Below are positions 16,580 to 25,805 of a DNA stretch of 64,000 bases, piece after piece (within the stretch, counting starts at the first letter, position 1; each line of letters begins with the position of its first letter). The notes below the pieces were generated by a model. It saw nothing but the letters and a program-made list of their open reading frames with translations, was not told where the DNA came from and made no database searches. Origin of the DNA: Synechococcus sp. KORDI-52 (GTDB lineage Bacteria > Cyanobacteriota > Cyanobacteriia > PCC-6307 > Cyanobiaceae). Both the position numbers and the translations under genes were made by a program. The stretch covers positions 2,294,001-2,358,000 of the forward strand of contig NZ_CP006271.1 of NCBI RefSeq assembly GCF_000737595.1. Reading direction: 5' to 3'.

Positions 16580-17980
16580 ATGCCATTTCTTCCTCCCCGC
16601 TACGAAGAAGGTGCCATAAGCACAGGATTGGCTCTAACGACAGCTACCGTTACTGGGGTGGCATTGCTGGCAACATTAACAGGTGCTCAGTATGGAAATA
16701 GAACAATAGTGAGGCAAAATTTATCGAACGGAGCACGTGCAGCCGCAGAGGCAGGCGCATCATCAATTCTTGCGGAGATGAATTCCATGTATCCCTACCT
16801 CCTTGTCGTTGAGGATGGTGACTGGGGGAATCCCCCCATCAATTCGAGCTTATGTGATGGCAACTCCACAACTGGAATACCAACAAAGAACGGCAATGTG
16901 AGCAGCTCAGGAAGCTTTGAACTTATCGATTATAATTTCATTGGAAATCCAATTTTTGGGGGAACCGCTATAATTCGGGTAAAGGGTTCAGCAACGAATA
17001 ATAATAGTTTCATTACAGCAACTACAATTGTGGAACAGAAGGTACAAATTGTTCCTAAAAATTGTAAGTCTTCATTGAATAGCCCAAATGTTGATGGCTT
17101 CCCGGGCTTATGGGCACAATACATGACAATGGGCAACAATGATGTATACGGGTCAAGCGGAAATATACTTTGCTCACAATGTACAAATAATATACCCAGT
17201 GATTGCTCAGTTGATAATGATACATCAATCAGAGATTATTCGGAAAACGACAAACGATGTGTAATAGGTGGAAGCAACAATATGGTCGTCGGCGGAGAGA
17301 TTTACCTTGGTTCTGCAGATTTCCCACTGGTGCCCAGAGTTCCAGATAATCTTAAAGGGGTGAATGCTGCCAACATTAACAGTAATACGACAATAGTATC
17401 AGGCAGCACAAAGAGCAGCGAGCTCCTCAACGGCTCTTGCGTTGTAACAAATGGAACGACCCAATGCAAAGTCAATGAGGTAAATCTCACCGGCAACAGA
17501 CAATTAATAATCGACACCTCGAATGGAGGTCCTGTGCAAATTTTTGTGGTTGGCGACGGAGTAAGTCTTAAAGGTAGAAGCAAGATTGAGCACATACCGC
17601 TTACAGAGAGCGCTGCAAAAGTTGGATTATTTGGCAATCCGATAGATACCAACGACAACAATGATCAGACAGTAGCGTTGAAAGGGAAAACCAAAATAAA
17701 CAATATCTGGACTTATTTCCCAGATGGAAAAATAGGAATTAGTGGTGGAGGAAATGTTTCTTACAGCTGCGCAAGCGGTGATTGTTCAGGTGGAAATTTC
17801 CATGGTGCAGTATGGGCTAAAGAATGGGGATTGTCAGACAGTAATGTTGCAAGGATTACTATCCCAATTAACATGGGCGAAGAACTTGAAGAATATTATC
17901 CTGAATTTAGAGTAGGCAATAAGACCTTTGTGGCGGCAGGAACGACAGGATTTAGAACTTTAAATATGAATAGCTTTTAA
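16580..17980 (+). CDS. Large PilX-like pilus tip protein, cassette 1
   Basis: The 466-aa protein has an N-terminal pilin-like helix (YEEGAISTGLALTTATVTG, residues 9-27) and an alanine-rich amphipathic stretch (NGARAAAEAGASSILAEM) as in PilX/GspK proteins. A large Asn/Ser/Gly-rich beta domain with about ten Cys follows. The C-terminal part has NLTGNRQLIIDTS and GAVWAKEWG, which correspond to NLTKTRLLIETS and GLIWADG in the 568-aa protein at 22770, so the two are paralogues. It is probably exported and placed at the pilus tip. Base composition is AT-rich. No enzymatic motif is seen. Confidence 0.72.
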   Translation: MPFLPPRYEEGAISTGLALTTATVTGVALLATLTGAQYGNRTIVRQNLSNGARAAAEAGASSILAEMNSMYPYLLVVEDGDWGNPPINSSLCDGNSTTGIPTKNGNVSSSGSFELIDYNFIGNPIFGGTAIIRVKGSATNNNSFITATTIVEQKVQIVPKNCKSSLNSPNVDGFPGLWAQYMTMGNNDVYGSSGNILCSQCTNNIPSDCSVDNDTSIRDYSENDKRCVIGGSNNMVVGGEIYLGSADFPLVPRVPDNLKGVNAANINSNTTIVSGSTKSSELLNGSCVVTNGTTQCKVNEVNLTGNRQLIIDTSNGGPVQIFVVGDGVSLKGRSKIEHIPLTESAAKVGLFGNPIDTNDNNDQTVALKGKTKINNIWTYFPDGKIGISGGGNVSYSCASGDCSGGNFHGAVWAKEWGLSDSNVARITIPINMGEELEEYYPEFRVGNKTFVAAGTTGFRTLNMNSF

Positions 17981-18019
17981 CATTCTGCATCTTACGAAGC
18001 AACAGAAACCACCCCAACC

Positions 18020-18607
18020 ATGTTCCTGAGACCAAACCAAAACAAAATTTTTATAAGAAAACATCTCTCTGTAGAAAAATTGGCAACTCTCTCCAATCGA
18101 TTGTCAACGTTTAGGAGTGACAGCGGACTTTTTACTGTTGACACTATGGTCGGAGCTGTTCTAGTTGGTATTAGTGGAGCATTAACGTTGAGCTTAATCA
18201 ACAATGCAAATGATGGAATGTTCAATATGAATCTTCATTCCAAGGCCGGGCTTGCAAAAGCTGCAAGGATGGAAGAGATACGTGAAGAAGCATTTAAACT
18301 CCACTGCACTAGTGGCTGCTCAGACGGAAGCATAGATACAAATCTAGATTATGATAAATCCGAGATAGAAGACCATTGCAGCAATCAGACCCTCGGCTTA
18401 GCATTACTGGAGAGATTGCAAAATAAAAATCCAGACCTAGCATCAGATTTTGATTTACAAAATTATGATCCTACGTCCCCCTCATTACCAATATTTTCAA
18501 ATATCACAGCAAATGGCAATTCATTAATTGTGACCCTAAGCAGCGACGCAGCAAAAACGCCAATGACAAGTACTATCGTGCCTAATGCACTGGGGTGGTG
18601 CAAATGA
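18020..18607 (+). CDS. PilV-like minor pilin, cassette 1
   Basis: The 195-aa protein has a long basic leader and a pilin-type segment SGLFTVDTMVGAVLVGISG, cleavable after Gly, with Asp in place of Glu at mature position 5. The following RMEEIREEAFKLHC, the NYDPTSPSLP region, and the end STIVPNALGWC recur in the protein at 21141 (RIEKIREVSFFHLC, DYDRTAQSAL, STIIIPHSYIWC), so these are paralogues. It overlaps the next gene by 4 bases. The expected role is a minor pilin in the priming/tip complex. The AT-rich codon use is like the rest of cassette 1. Confidence 0.7.
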   Translation: MFLRPNQNKIFIRKHLSVEKLATLSNRLSTFRSDSGLFTVDTMVGAVLVGISGALTLSLINNANDGMFNMNLHSKAGLAKAARMEEIREEAFKLHCTSGCSDGSIDTNLDYDKSEIEDHCSNQTLGLALLERLQNKNPDLASDFDLQNYDPTSPSLPIFSNITANGNSLIVTLSSDAAKTPMTSTIVPNALGWCK

Positions 18608-19110
18608 GAGAAGTTTCTTGCGATCAGATAGGGTTGACCCTAATTGAAGCTCTCATAGGAATTACAATAATTGGAGGAATGGTTACATTAGTAATGCCTA
18701 GCTTTCTTTTCTACGTTGTTAACAATGAACTGAACAGTTCCACTAAATTAACTGTTGGCTGGCTAGAAGAACTTAGGAAAGAGGCACAGCAGAAAAGTGT
18801 AATTTGTAGAGCCTCATGGAATTTTACGGAAGCAACCATTCAAGGCTCATGCGGAGATGATGATCAGACTAAATTACTAGACATTAATTTCACAACTTCT
18901 AGAGAAATAGCCATTAACAATCACAGTGGTCCCACGACATGGATCTTTACACCACAAGGAACTAGCACAACCTCAGGACAGGTTGTATTTACATCAAATG
19001 ACTCGCCTGAAGAAACAGGCCGTTGCATTAAGCTCACAGCTCCGCTTGCCGTTATAGGAGCTGGCAAACGATCTTCCTCAGGAATATGCGATTTTACAAA
19101 AATCTTCTAA
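18604..19110 (+). CDS. FimT/GspH-like minor pilin, cassette 1
   Basis: The ATG at 18604 overlaps the preceding TGA (ATGA) and is preferred to the GTGs at 18595 and 18598. The product of 168 aa has [20 protein letters not shown], a prepilin helix with Glu, and a GspH-like beta domain. The segment [18 protein letters not shown] then [15 protein letters not shown] parallels TPPGTSTMSDNLVFLIRS then RCVQISGTGTVTRG in the cassette 2 copy at 25062. The family forms the minor-pilin complex that starts pilus assembly and, in some bacteria, binds DNA. It overlaps the downstream PilW-like gene by 25 bases. Confidence 0.8.
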   Translation: MREVSCDQIGLTLIEALIGITIIGGMVTLVMPSFLFYVVNNELNSSTKLTVGWLEELRKEAQQKSVICRASWNFTEATIQGSCGDDDQTKLLDINFTTSREIAINNHSGPTTWIFTPQGTSTTSGQVVFTSNDSPEETGRCIKLTAPLAVIGAGKRSSSGICDFTKIF

Positions 19111-20462
19111 GCAGAAAACTAACTGAATTAGGTTTCTCACTTGTTGATGTGCTTGTTTCAAGCACGATTGGTGCAATAGTTTTAGCAGCTGTACTTTCAC
19201 TGTTGCTGAGTAATTCGGAAACAAGTGAAAATTTAGCAAATTCCCAAAGGTCAAGGAGGCGTTGGAATCGGGCTGCTCATTTTATAAATTCGGAAATCGC
19301 GCAAAGCAGGTTTGTCACGACGGATTCATCAGATATAAACCTAAATCAATGTAGTACACCAATTATTCCTGGTAATTTCAAATTCGCGCTTGTTACTACA
19401 TCAAGCAATGATCCCTCTATATATTACACCCAAGACAATGAATCAGGATCAAAAGATTGGGTTGGCGAGAGCAGCTTGTGGAGATGTGGGCCTAGTATTG
19501 ACGAAAACGGTTATTACAAACAAGGTGAACCTTTAAGTCAAGAATTATTGACTGACGGTATGAAGGAGAGCCAATCCTGTTCCTTAACAATTAACAGCCC
19601 TGTCAACGCGAAAGCAAATTCAATTGAGTACAATTTGTGTCTCATGGGAGCTGGAGATAACGAGTATTCTCAAACAATTACAGCTTACTCTCGTATAAAC
19701 ACAGTCAATACTGCTCCAACTACTAACAGTGTATGTTTTCCAAACCAGCAAGTCGAGGGTTTGATTTCTGTTGAGGGTTCTGAAGATTCAGAAACGCTGA
19801 GCGCTGCAGGATCTAGCGCGAGCCTCATATGTGGATTTGGTGGTGGAGACACAATCATAGGTTCGGACTTCAACGACATCATCGAGGCAGGGAATAACCA
19901 GGACGATGATGATTCCGATGCTGATGCAGACTCTGATTCCGATTCCGATTCCGACTCTGATTCCGATTCCGATTCCGATTCCGATTCCGACTCTGATTCC
20001 GATTCCGATTCCGATTCCGATTCCGATTCCGATTCCGATTCCGATTCCGATTCTGATTCAAACTCTGATTCAAACTCTGATTCAAACTCCGATTCCGATT
20101 CCGGAGCTCAGCTCAATGGTGGTGGAGGGAATGACTACCTGCTAGGAGGAAATAACGATGACGAAATAAATGGAGATGCTGATGATGATATTTTAATTAG
20201 CAATGGAGGTAACGACGAAATGAATGGTGGGCCTGGGAATGACCAGTATGTAGTTGACACAGGCACTATCAATATTACTGACGAGAGTGGACTAGACATA
20301 GTGTATATAAAGCTCAATAAAGAAGATGTCAGCAACTTGCAAAGTTGTACAAAGACTAGTTGCACTCTGACCTATAATTTAAATGGTTCCGCGAGCTCTT
20401 TTTCTGGAGCAGGAATTGATTCAATTATATTTTTGGATAGTCGCTACGATTTAGATGATTGA
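19086..20462 (+). CDS. PilW-like minor pilin fused to RTX calcium-binding repeats with a Ser-Asp stalk
   Basis: The 458-aa protein begins with a prepilin segment [20 protein letters not shown] and a PilW-like region to about residue 220. Residues 251-268 hold RTX-type sequence ([17 protein letters not shown]). An acidic stretch and 29 consecutive Asp-Ser or Asn-Ser dipeptides (residues 282-339) follow. RTX-type nonapeptides resume at about 345-380 ([33 protein letters not shown]). RTX repeats fold on binding Ca2+ outside the cell, and Ser-Asp repeats act as stalks in staphylococcal adhesins. The combination suggests a Ca2+-dependent adhesive pilus tip. I know of no described pilin with this architecture. 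Confidence 0.85.
   Translation: MRFYKNLLSRKLTELGFSLVDVLVSSTIGAIVLAAVLSLLLSNSETSENLANSQRSRRRWNRAAHFINSEIAQSRFVTTDSSDINLNQCSTPIIPGNFKFALVTTSSNDPSIYYTQDNESGSKDWVGESSLWRCGPSIDENGYYKQGEPLSQELLTDGMKESQSCSLTINSPVNAKANSIEYNLCLMGAGDNEYSQTITAYSRINTVNTAPTTNSVCFPNQQVEGLISVEGSEDSETLSAAGSSASLICGFGGGDTIIGSDFNDIIEAGNNQDDDDSDADADSDSDSDSDSDSDSDSDSDSDSDSDSDSDSDSDSDSDSDSDSDSNSDSNSDSNSDSDSGAQLNGGGGNDYLLGGNNDDEINGDADDDILISNGGNDEMNGGPGNDQYVVDTGTINITDESGLDIVYIKLNKEDVSNLQSCTKTSCTLTYNLNGSASSFSGAGIDSIIFLDSRYDLDD
19929..20102 (+). repeat. Hexanucleotide tandem repeat (29 units) coding Ser-Asp repeats
   Basis: The 174-base tract consists of 29 six-base units of the type GAYTCY or RAYTCH (GATTCC, GACTCT, GATTCA, AACTCT), coding Asp-Ser or Asn-Ser. 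The central part is almost pure GATTCC. Such a tract can lengthen or shorten by slipped pairing in steps of six, always keeping frame, so it would vary stalk length and not switch the gene off. Confidence 0.95.
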
Positions 20463-21140
20463 CCTACGCTAATTCTATACGCATCAACAAATTGTACTAT
20501 TTGCAATGAATCAACCCAACACTAGCAAAGCGAATTTAAAAAATTTTGGTCTTAATTTTTTCAAGACACTTTTCCAATAAAAACGTTCAATATCTTGAAA
20601 ACCAGCAAGTCGACAAAGATAGCAAAATGAAGACAGAAAATTGAGCAAATTAAATTTATAAGGACAAATATTTCTTGAGGCTTCCTAAATCAGGTTTCAA
20701 TATATCGAGCAATTGAAAAAAGAGAATTTTTTTAGCGTGAAAGAGTAAAGTCTATTAACAAAAAGCAAAGACTAACTAAATTTGAATTATGTTAGTTCTG
20801 CATAAAAACTCAGAGAAGGTTGACTACTAAGAAGGCAATAATTATACATGATAAAAGATCTCCAGGCCACTAAGGTCAATGAATAGAGGCAAGCAAGCAG
20901 AAAATTTCAACATAATTAATAACAACCAAAGTCAATATCTGCGACCTCGACTATAAGGGGAATTAAAATTACAATGCAATTACTTTGAATTCTAAATACC
21001 CCCCCCTCAGAGAAGAAAAGGTTCACAAAAATATTGAATAATCATCTTATTATCATATACTGCATTAGCGACTCTCACTAAATACTAATAAAGGTCGATT
21101 CGCGCACCAATAGGCTAGCAGTATCTAAGATAAAAAGTTA
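20463..21140. other. AT-rich spacer without recognised gene
   Basis: This stretch of 678 bases is strongly AT-rich on both strands, with frequent stops in all frames. I see no tRNA, no convincing short gene, no insertion-sequence end and no clear terminator hairpin after the PilW-RTX gene. A C-run (CCCCCCCTC) lies at about 21000. It may be decayed pilin DNA or a regulatory region for the lone PilV-like gene that follows. Confidence 0.6.
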
Positions 21141-21674
21141 ATGGAGATGTCCAGAACTAAAAGCAACAGCATAAATGGCTTTACGAGCATAGACTTACTG
21201 TTGGGTTCCTCTTTATTATCAACTGCATTTGCATTAATATCACAATTCTCGAACCCCACAATAAATACAGCCGTAAACGCAACTCAAAATTCAAAAATTA
21301 ATCAAGCAATCGCTTCAAGAATAGAAAAAATACGTGAAGTTTCATTCTTTCATCTTTGTGAAAAAAACAAGTATATAGACAAAAGAGATGAATGCCGTTC
21401 AGATCATATCTACCAACAAAAATATGACTTGACATCCCTAAAAAAATACTGCAAAACCAATACTCTTGGAAGTTCTCTTTTGCACGAACTTGAAAGCCAC
21501 CCAAGCAAGCTGACAGAAAACTTCAACATAACTGATTACGATAGAACAGCTCAATCGGCTCTTATCTCTACAGATATCGTGGCTTCAGGAAATCAAATAA
21601 AATTGTCATTTAATAGTGGCTCGGATGTAAATGTTTCAACAATTATTATACCTCACTCTTATATTTGGTGCTAA
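21141..21674 (+). CDS. Solitary PilV-like minor pilin
   Basis: This 177-aa protein has the prepilin segment NGFTSIDLLLGSSLLSTAF with Asp at mature position 5. It is a paralogue of the 195-aa protein at 18020, sharing the IEKIREVSFFHLC motif, the central LEYLE-like Cys-containing region and the C-terminal STIIIPHSYIWC. It stands alone between two AT-rich spacers, with no PilX-, FimT- or PilW-like partner, and looks like a surviving part of a third cassette or a duplicated spare. The frame is intact. The ATG at 21141 is followed by another at 21147. Confidence 0.65.
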   Translation: MEMSRTKSNSINGFTSIDLLLGSSLLSTAFALISQFSNPTINTAVNATQNSKINQAIASRIEKIREVSFFHLCEKNKYIDKRDECRSDHIYQQKYDLTSLKKYCKTNTLGSSLLHELESHPSKLTENFNITDYDRTAQSALISTDIVASGNQIKLSFNSGSDVNVSTIIIPHSYIWC

Positions 21675-22202
21675 AAACCATAAAATAGATTTTAAGAATC
21701 GTCATTTTGGAGAAGAGACTGGCCTATTTAATAAAGCGATTCGACTATGCTGAAACCAGAATTACTTTATTGTTTGAACATCTCAGCTTTTCAAAAATAT
21801 AGATGACGACTAATCAAGAGATTTATTTATTATTTTTGCTCAACTACCTTACAAATTCCTCTCTTTAAGCTAGGCCGGATTAAGTGAGGCATCTCCAGGG
21901 AATGTTATAAGATTCAAGCTCTATCAAAAGCTGTTTAATTCCTTCACTCTTAACACTGCCTCGTCAAATCTAGTTGATCGGACTATTCTTTAACAATGAT
22001 CTATCAACAATAACCGATAAAATAAATCAAAGCAATTCCAAGGCAAGCTGGTTTCATTAAGAAAAAGCACTCATTTTAATGCATTAATTGCCATACAAGA
22101 GCTCATTCTACCTTGAATCTGGGCCTGTGGTAATCCCTTATTTCTCTATCCAATAGATTTAATATCACGAACATAGAGATTATTAATTTAAAAAATAAAA
22201 AA
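21675..22202. other. AT-rich spacer without recognised gene
   Basis: These 528 AT-rich bases between the solitary PilV-like gene and the cassette 2 pilin have stops in all frames and no RNA gene or repeat that I can recognise. The region must contain the promoter of the cassette 2 pilin, but no convincing -10/-35 pair stood out. Confidence 0.55.
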
Positions 22203-22769
22203 GTGCGGGAAGCATTGAAAAAATTCACAGACAAGACTAATCAGATCCTCATAGTAAGCCGCATGGGAAGGTCTATTATTTCAATGTCAAAGAGGTTGTG
22301 GAAGCGCATGTACTCGCAAGACGAGCAAGGATTTACTCTCATAGAAGCATTATTATCAGTTGTGATATTAGGCACACTCACTGCCATCGCCATCCCAAAT
22401 TTCCAGAGCAGTATTAATCGAACACAACAAAATGAAGCAGCTTCAACAATTTCACAAATTCAGACAACCATTGCAGCTTATGCCGACGAATTCGGGGTTC
22501 TACCCAACAGCTGGGCTGATCTCAATGACACGAGTGCCGTCATGACAGACAATGGTCCAGCCACAAATAACAATTTTCAAGCAATTACTCTGGCTGGCGG
22601 TTATTACGATGTTTCTGTTAGCAATGCTTCTAACCTTTACACCATCACTGCAACACGTGATGATAAACCAACACTCAATATCATTGCTTGTATTAACTTA
22701 ACAAATGGCGCCAGTGCCATCAACAAGGGCAGCTCCACCTCTGCTGCCTCATCACCCAACTGCGGATAA
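22203..22769 (+). CDS. Type IV pilin-like protein, cassette 2
   Basis: The prepilin segment QGFTLIEALLSVVILGTLTA (Gly cleavage, Glu at mature position 5) is followed by PNFQSSINRTQQNEAASTIS, typical of cyanobacterial PilA-like pilins, and a Cys-containing Ser/Ala-rich end. The frame is open from a GTG at 22203 (188 aa), but ATGs at 22263 and 22284 would give leaders of more usual length, and I consider 22284 at least as likely. It ends immediately before the ATG of the PilX-like gene, so the two are one transcript. It replaces, at this position, the shorter pilin of cassette 1. Confidence 0.82.
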   Translation: MREALKKFTDKTNQILIVSRMGRSIISMSKRLWKRMYSQDEQGFTLIEALLSVVILGTLTAIAIPNFQSSINRTQQNEAASTISQIQTTIAAYADEFGVLPNSWADLNDTSAVMTDNGPATNNNFQAITLAGGYYDVSVSNASNLYTITATRDDKPTLNIIACINLTNGASAINKGSSTSAASSPNCG

Positions 22770-24476
22770 ATGAAATTGAGAAGTTCTGCTTGCACAAAGA
22801 ATTTATCTCGCAAAAGTCCTAAACAGGATGAAGGACTTTCATTGTTGGTGTCTTTAATGATGGGAATGGTATTAGTCGCTGGAGCTACTGGACTGCTGCA
22901 TCGTCAACTGATGGCGCGAAAGCTTGGAGCTGCTGAAAGTTACCAGCAAATGGCCGAAACGGCTGCACTGAATGGATTCAATAGAATCCTCAGCGAACTC
23001 AACAACGATGACAATACCAATTACAAAGGATACCTCTTCACTCTCGATCACCACGGCGGAGATATTGACAGTTCAGGAAGCGAAAAATGGGGATGGAATG
23101 CGTCAAACCAGGTAAATTTTCCTTTAAGAGAAATTTGCACGAGTCGCAGCCCATTGCCTGAAGCCGTTCCGGCAAGCTCAAGCAACGGAGAACCTCCCTA
23201 CATCGCTCTGACGCAGAGTGCATCAAGCCAAAGGGATGACGGGAAAGCCAACATTCAACTGCAATACCGCTTACGCGGGTACACCACAACTGCAACTGCC
23301 AACAACAACGGAGCAGGAGAAGGTCGCTTTCAGGTTGAGGGACTTGTGGTACGCAATGGGGATGAAGCGAACAAGGGCTACCTCGCCAGAACCCTCCTGC
23401 TTCGTTCGCTCTATGTGAGCTCAATCGTTGCCGGAGAAGGAGATTGGGCCGTCCTGGCAGGGCAGACACTCTCCCTGGGAGACACCGAAATTCTCACAAG
23501 TAACGGATCTGCAGGGGACGGCAAGGTTTTACTGAACGTCAACTCTACAGATCGCTATCTCAACGCAAACGGATGCCTTGCCACCAATCTGCTCGAAGAT
23601 GTGGGTGGTAGCGCCACAAACACAAACCTCGATAGCAGAATCGTACCTATCCTTGATAAGGGATTGCCGACAACCACATTGTGGAACCTCGGCCTGACCC
23701 AGGACAAAGCAAGTGGCTCCGACAAAGTCCGAATTTGGAGCTTTGATGACACAGATGCTTTAACGAACTGCTCGTCCATCGTCTGCAGTCGGGAGGTGGA
23801 TTCAGCCGACGCCGATCAACGGGATGACCTGGTCAACAATGCCGATTCTGTGATCCGACTAAGTGAGGCAGAACTCTGCCAGGGAACAGGAGCCGACTGC
23901 CACGTTTTTGTGGAACATATCAATCTCACCAAAACACGATTGTTGATCGAAACCAGTGCAAATCGCCCTGTCGTTCTGCATTTGGAATACCCCGGTACCT
24001 CCACCGTGGACCCCTCTGAACCCGGGATCACGGGGAGCATAAACCTTGAGAGCGGTGCACAGCTCTGTGGGGTAAACGCCGGCGAAGACACTTGCAATGG
24101 ACAAGCGCAGCAGCTGATTATCGTGTCGGGGGCACCCAAACCAAGCAGTGTGCGCAGCTGCGCAGTTTCACCGGACGATGATCAGTATGTGCTTGCCTTT
24201 GACGGCAACAGCCTTCCTGCTGCCAGCGTGCATCTGCTTCCCGGCATTGTGAAAACAGGGAACAGCAACACCAGCCTGACTGGACTGATCTGGGCCGACG
24301 GCATCTGCACCGATGCTGGCCCGTTTGATCTGATCACAAGCAGTAGCGGCAGCAGCACTGTTGTTCGTGAACTGAACGAGCAGTGGAAATGGGATGACCA
24401 GAACTTTCCAGGCTATGGACAAATGGTGACGCGTGGCATCCGCGGCACAGGCCTTGATACTTTCAGGCGCTGGTAA
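22770..24476 (+). CDS. Large PilX-like pilus tip protein, cassette 2
   Basis: The 568-aa protein has the pilin-like helix DEGLSLLVSLMMGMVLVAG near residues 25-43, a PilX-type linker (AAESYQQMAETAALNGFNRI) and a long beta-rich exported domain with many Cys residues, probably disulphide-bonded. NLTKTRLLIETSANRPVVLH and LTGLIWADGICTD correspond to the cassette 1 protein at 16580. Unlike that gene, its base composition is close to the chromosome average. A tip or shaft-cap role is inferred from gene order (PilX, PilV, FimT, PilW), as in type IV pilus minor pilin operons. Confidence 0.72.
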   Translation: MKLRSSACTKNLSRKSPKQDEGLSLLVSLMMGMVLVAGATGLLHRQLMARKLGAAESYQQMAETAALNGFNRILSELNNDDNTNYKGYLFTLDHHGGDIDSSGSEKWGWNASNQVNFPLREICTSRSPLPEAVPASSSNGEPPYIALTQSASSQRDDGKANIQLQYRLRGYTTTATANNNGAGEGRFQVEGLVVRNGDEANKGYLARTLLLRSLYVSSIVAGEGDWAVLAGQTLSLGDTEILTSNGSAGDGKVLLNVNSTDRYLNANGCLATNLLEDVGGSATNTNLDSRIVPILDKGLPTTTLWNLGLTQDKASGSDKVRIWSFDDTDALTNCSSIVCSREVDSADADQRDDLVNNADSVIRLSEAELCQGTGADCHVFVEHINLTKTRLLIETSANRPVVLHLEYPGTSTVDPSEPGITGSINLESGAQLCGVNAGEDTCNGQAQQLIIVSGAPKPSSVRSCAVSPDDDQYVLAFDGNSLPAASVHLLPGIVKTGNSNTSLTGLIWADGICTDAGPFDLITSSSGSSTVVRELNEQWKWDDQNFPGYGQMVTRGIRGTGLDTFRRW

Positions 24477-24567
24477 TTCAACCCTCAGGCGGTATTAATG
24501 TGCAAGCAATAGCAATCAACTATAAAAGGAGATAGTAAAAGCCGCGTTAATCGAGTGATGCCATAGC

Positions 24568-25065
24568 GTGCGAAACTCTTCTTGCTATCGACTTCTGAAG
24601 CGATCAATCAAACCAATCAATGGTTTTACTTTGATCGAAGTGATTATTGCTGGATTGCTTCTTGCTACGGCGATGGCGGCGGTGAGTCGGATGTCTGTAG
24701 CAGCCTTAAGCAGTAGTGCAAAATTGTCTGATCGTGCTCGGATTGAAGCAGCCATTAATGACAATATCCAGGCGATGCAAAAAGAAGATTCCTACTACAC
24801 AGATCAATGGATTATCGACGACGGAGGACAAGCTGCTCTGGATAATGCATGCAGCAATCCCCCTGCAGCACTCAGCAGTCACCTCCAAAAGGTTGTGCCG
24901 GAACTGCGCATCACAACGATTCAACGCAGCTTTGATAGCATCTCAATCCCTGGAATTCTCCGCATTGTCTATCGCTTTGAAGGTCCCGAACAACAGGTCA
25001 AAACAGAACAACGAATCATTGAAATGACCCCAAACTTTGCAGCAACCTGTTACAGGACGCGATGA
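24568..25065 (+). CDS. PilV-like minor pilin, cassette 2
   Basis: The 165-aa protein begins at a GTG (24568) with a basic leader, then NGFTLIEVIIAGLLLATAMA, a canonical prepilin helix with Glu at mature position 5. Its position between the PilX-like and FimT-like genes is the same as that of the cassette 1 PilV-like gene, although sequence likeness is low beyond the helix. Its last codon overlaps the next ATG (ATGA). A GGAG near 24529 is too far upstream to serve this GTG, so the start is the least certain point. Confidence 0.72.
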   Translation: MRNSSCYRLLKRSIKPINGFTLIEVIIAGLLLATAMAAVSRMSVAALSSSAKLSDRARIEAAINDNIQAMQKEDSYYTDQWIIDDGGQAALDNACSNPPAALSSHLQKVVPELRITTIQRSFDSISIPGILRIVYRFEGPEQQVKTEQRIIEMTPNFAATCYRTR

Positions 25066-25709
25066 AACCAAAATCAGCAGGATTTTCATTTGTTGAACTC
25101 CTTGTGGCGATGGTGATCATGACCATCGCACTATCCGCATCGATTCCGTCCTACCAGCGCAACATGCGCCAGGGTGAAGTCGATCGCTACACCCAGCAGT
25201 TGGAATCTGGATTTTTTGGTCTACGCGCCAAACTTGGCCAGCAGAAGACCAGTTGCACCTTGAACTTTGGGCAAAATGGCCTGAACAACTTCGTCGCCCC
25301 CGCCAATTTGGTGGAAATGAAGGATCATCCGGAACGGATGGAATGTTGCAACAGCGATATTGAGGCCGCTGGCCGTTCCAGCGGCTGTGCTTACGGCCCT
25401 GAGATTGGAGCTTTACTGGCAGTAGGAACCAGCGGGGCGGACAAGGACAACATCATCCGCAACCGATCACTGCGCTTGCTCGATCGCGAGGGAACAACAG
25501 AGTCAAAGGCTGTGGAAATGAGCGTGAATCTGGCGAATTACGAACTCACGCCTCCTGGAACCAGCACCATGTCAGACAACCTTGTTTTTTTAATTCGATC
25601 CACCAACACAGAGGAGCAACGCTTGCGTACGCGCTGCGTTCAGATTTCAGGAACCGGCACCGTGACCAGAGGCAGTTGGGATGCATCAACCTCAAGCTGT
25701 ATGGAGTAA
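25062..25709 (+). CDS. FimT/GspH-like minor pilin, cassette 2
   Basis: The 215-aa protein starts MKPKSAGFSFVELLVAMVIM, a short leader and prepilin helix with Glu at mature position 5. A beta domain with several Cys follows, and a C-terminal part (ELTPPGTSTMSDNLVFLIRS, RCVQISGTGTV) that parallels the cassette 1 FimT-like protein. This motif is the GspH/FimT signature where the last strand reads out a conserved RC. The ATG overlaps the preceding stop by 4 bases. It probably forms the priming complex with the PilV-, PilX- and PilW-like proteins of the same cassette. Confidence 0.82.
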   Translation: MKPKSAGFSFVELLVAMVIMTIALSASIPSYQRNMRQGEVDRYTQQLESGFFGLRAKLGQQKTSCTLNFGQNGLNNFVAPANLVEMKDHPERMECCNSDIEAAGRSSGCAYGPEIGALLAVGTSGADKDNIIRNRSLRLLDREGTTESKAVEMSVNLANYELTPPGTSTMSDNLVFLIRSTNTEEQRLRTRCVQISGTGTVTRGSWDASTSSCME

Positions 25710-25805
25710 AACACTCTCACACACTCCTCAGAACATCATCACGCCGAACCCAGATCATCAGCACAACAATCGAAGACAATAAAAATATGAAGCAATGAAG
25801 GCGTC

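Noticed and set aside
19906-20145. Frame reading Leu-Ile-Pro-Ile-Pro repeats within the hexamer tract, and a CRISPR-like look of the tract
   Set aside because: It is the second frame of the Ser-Asp repeat. Units are contiguous with no spacers, so it is not a CRISPR array.
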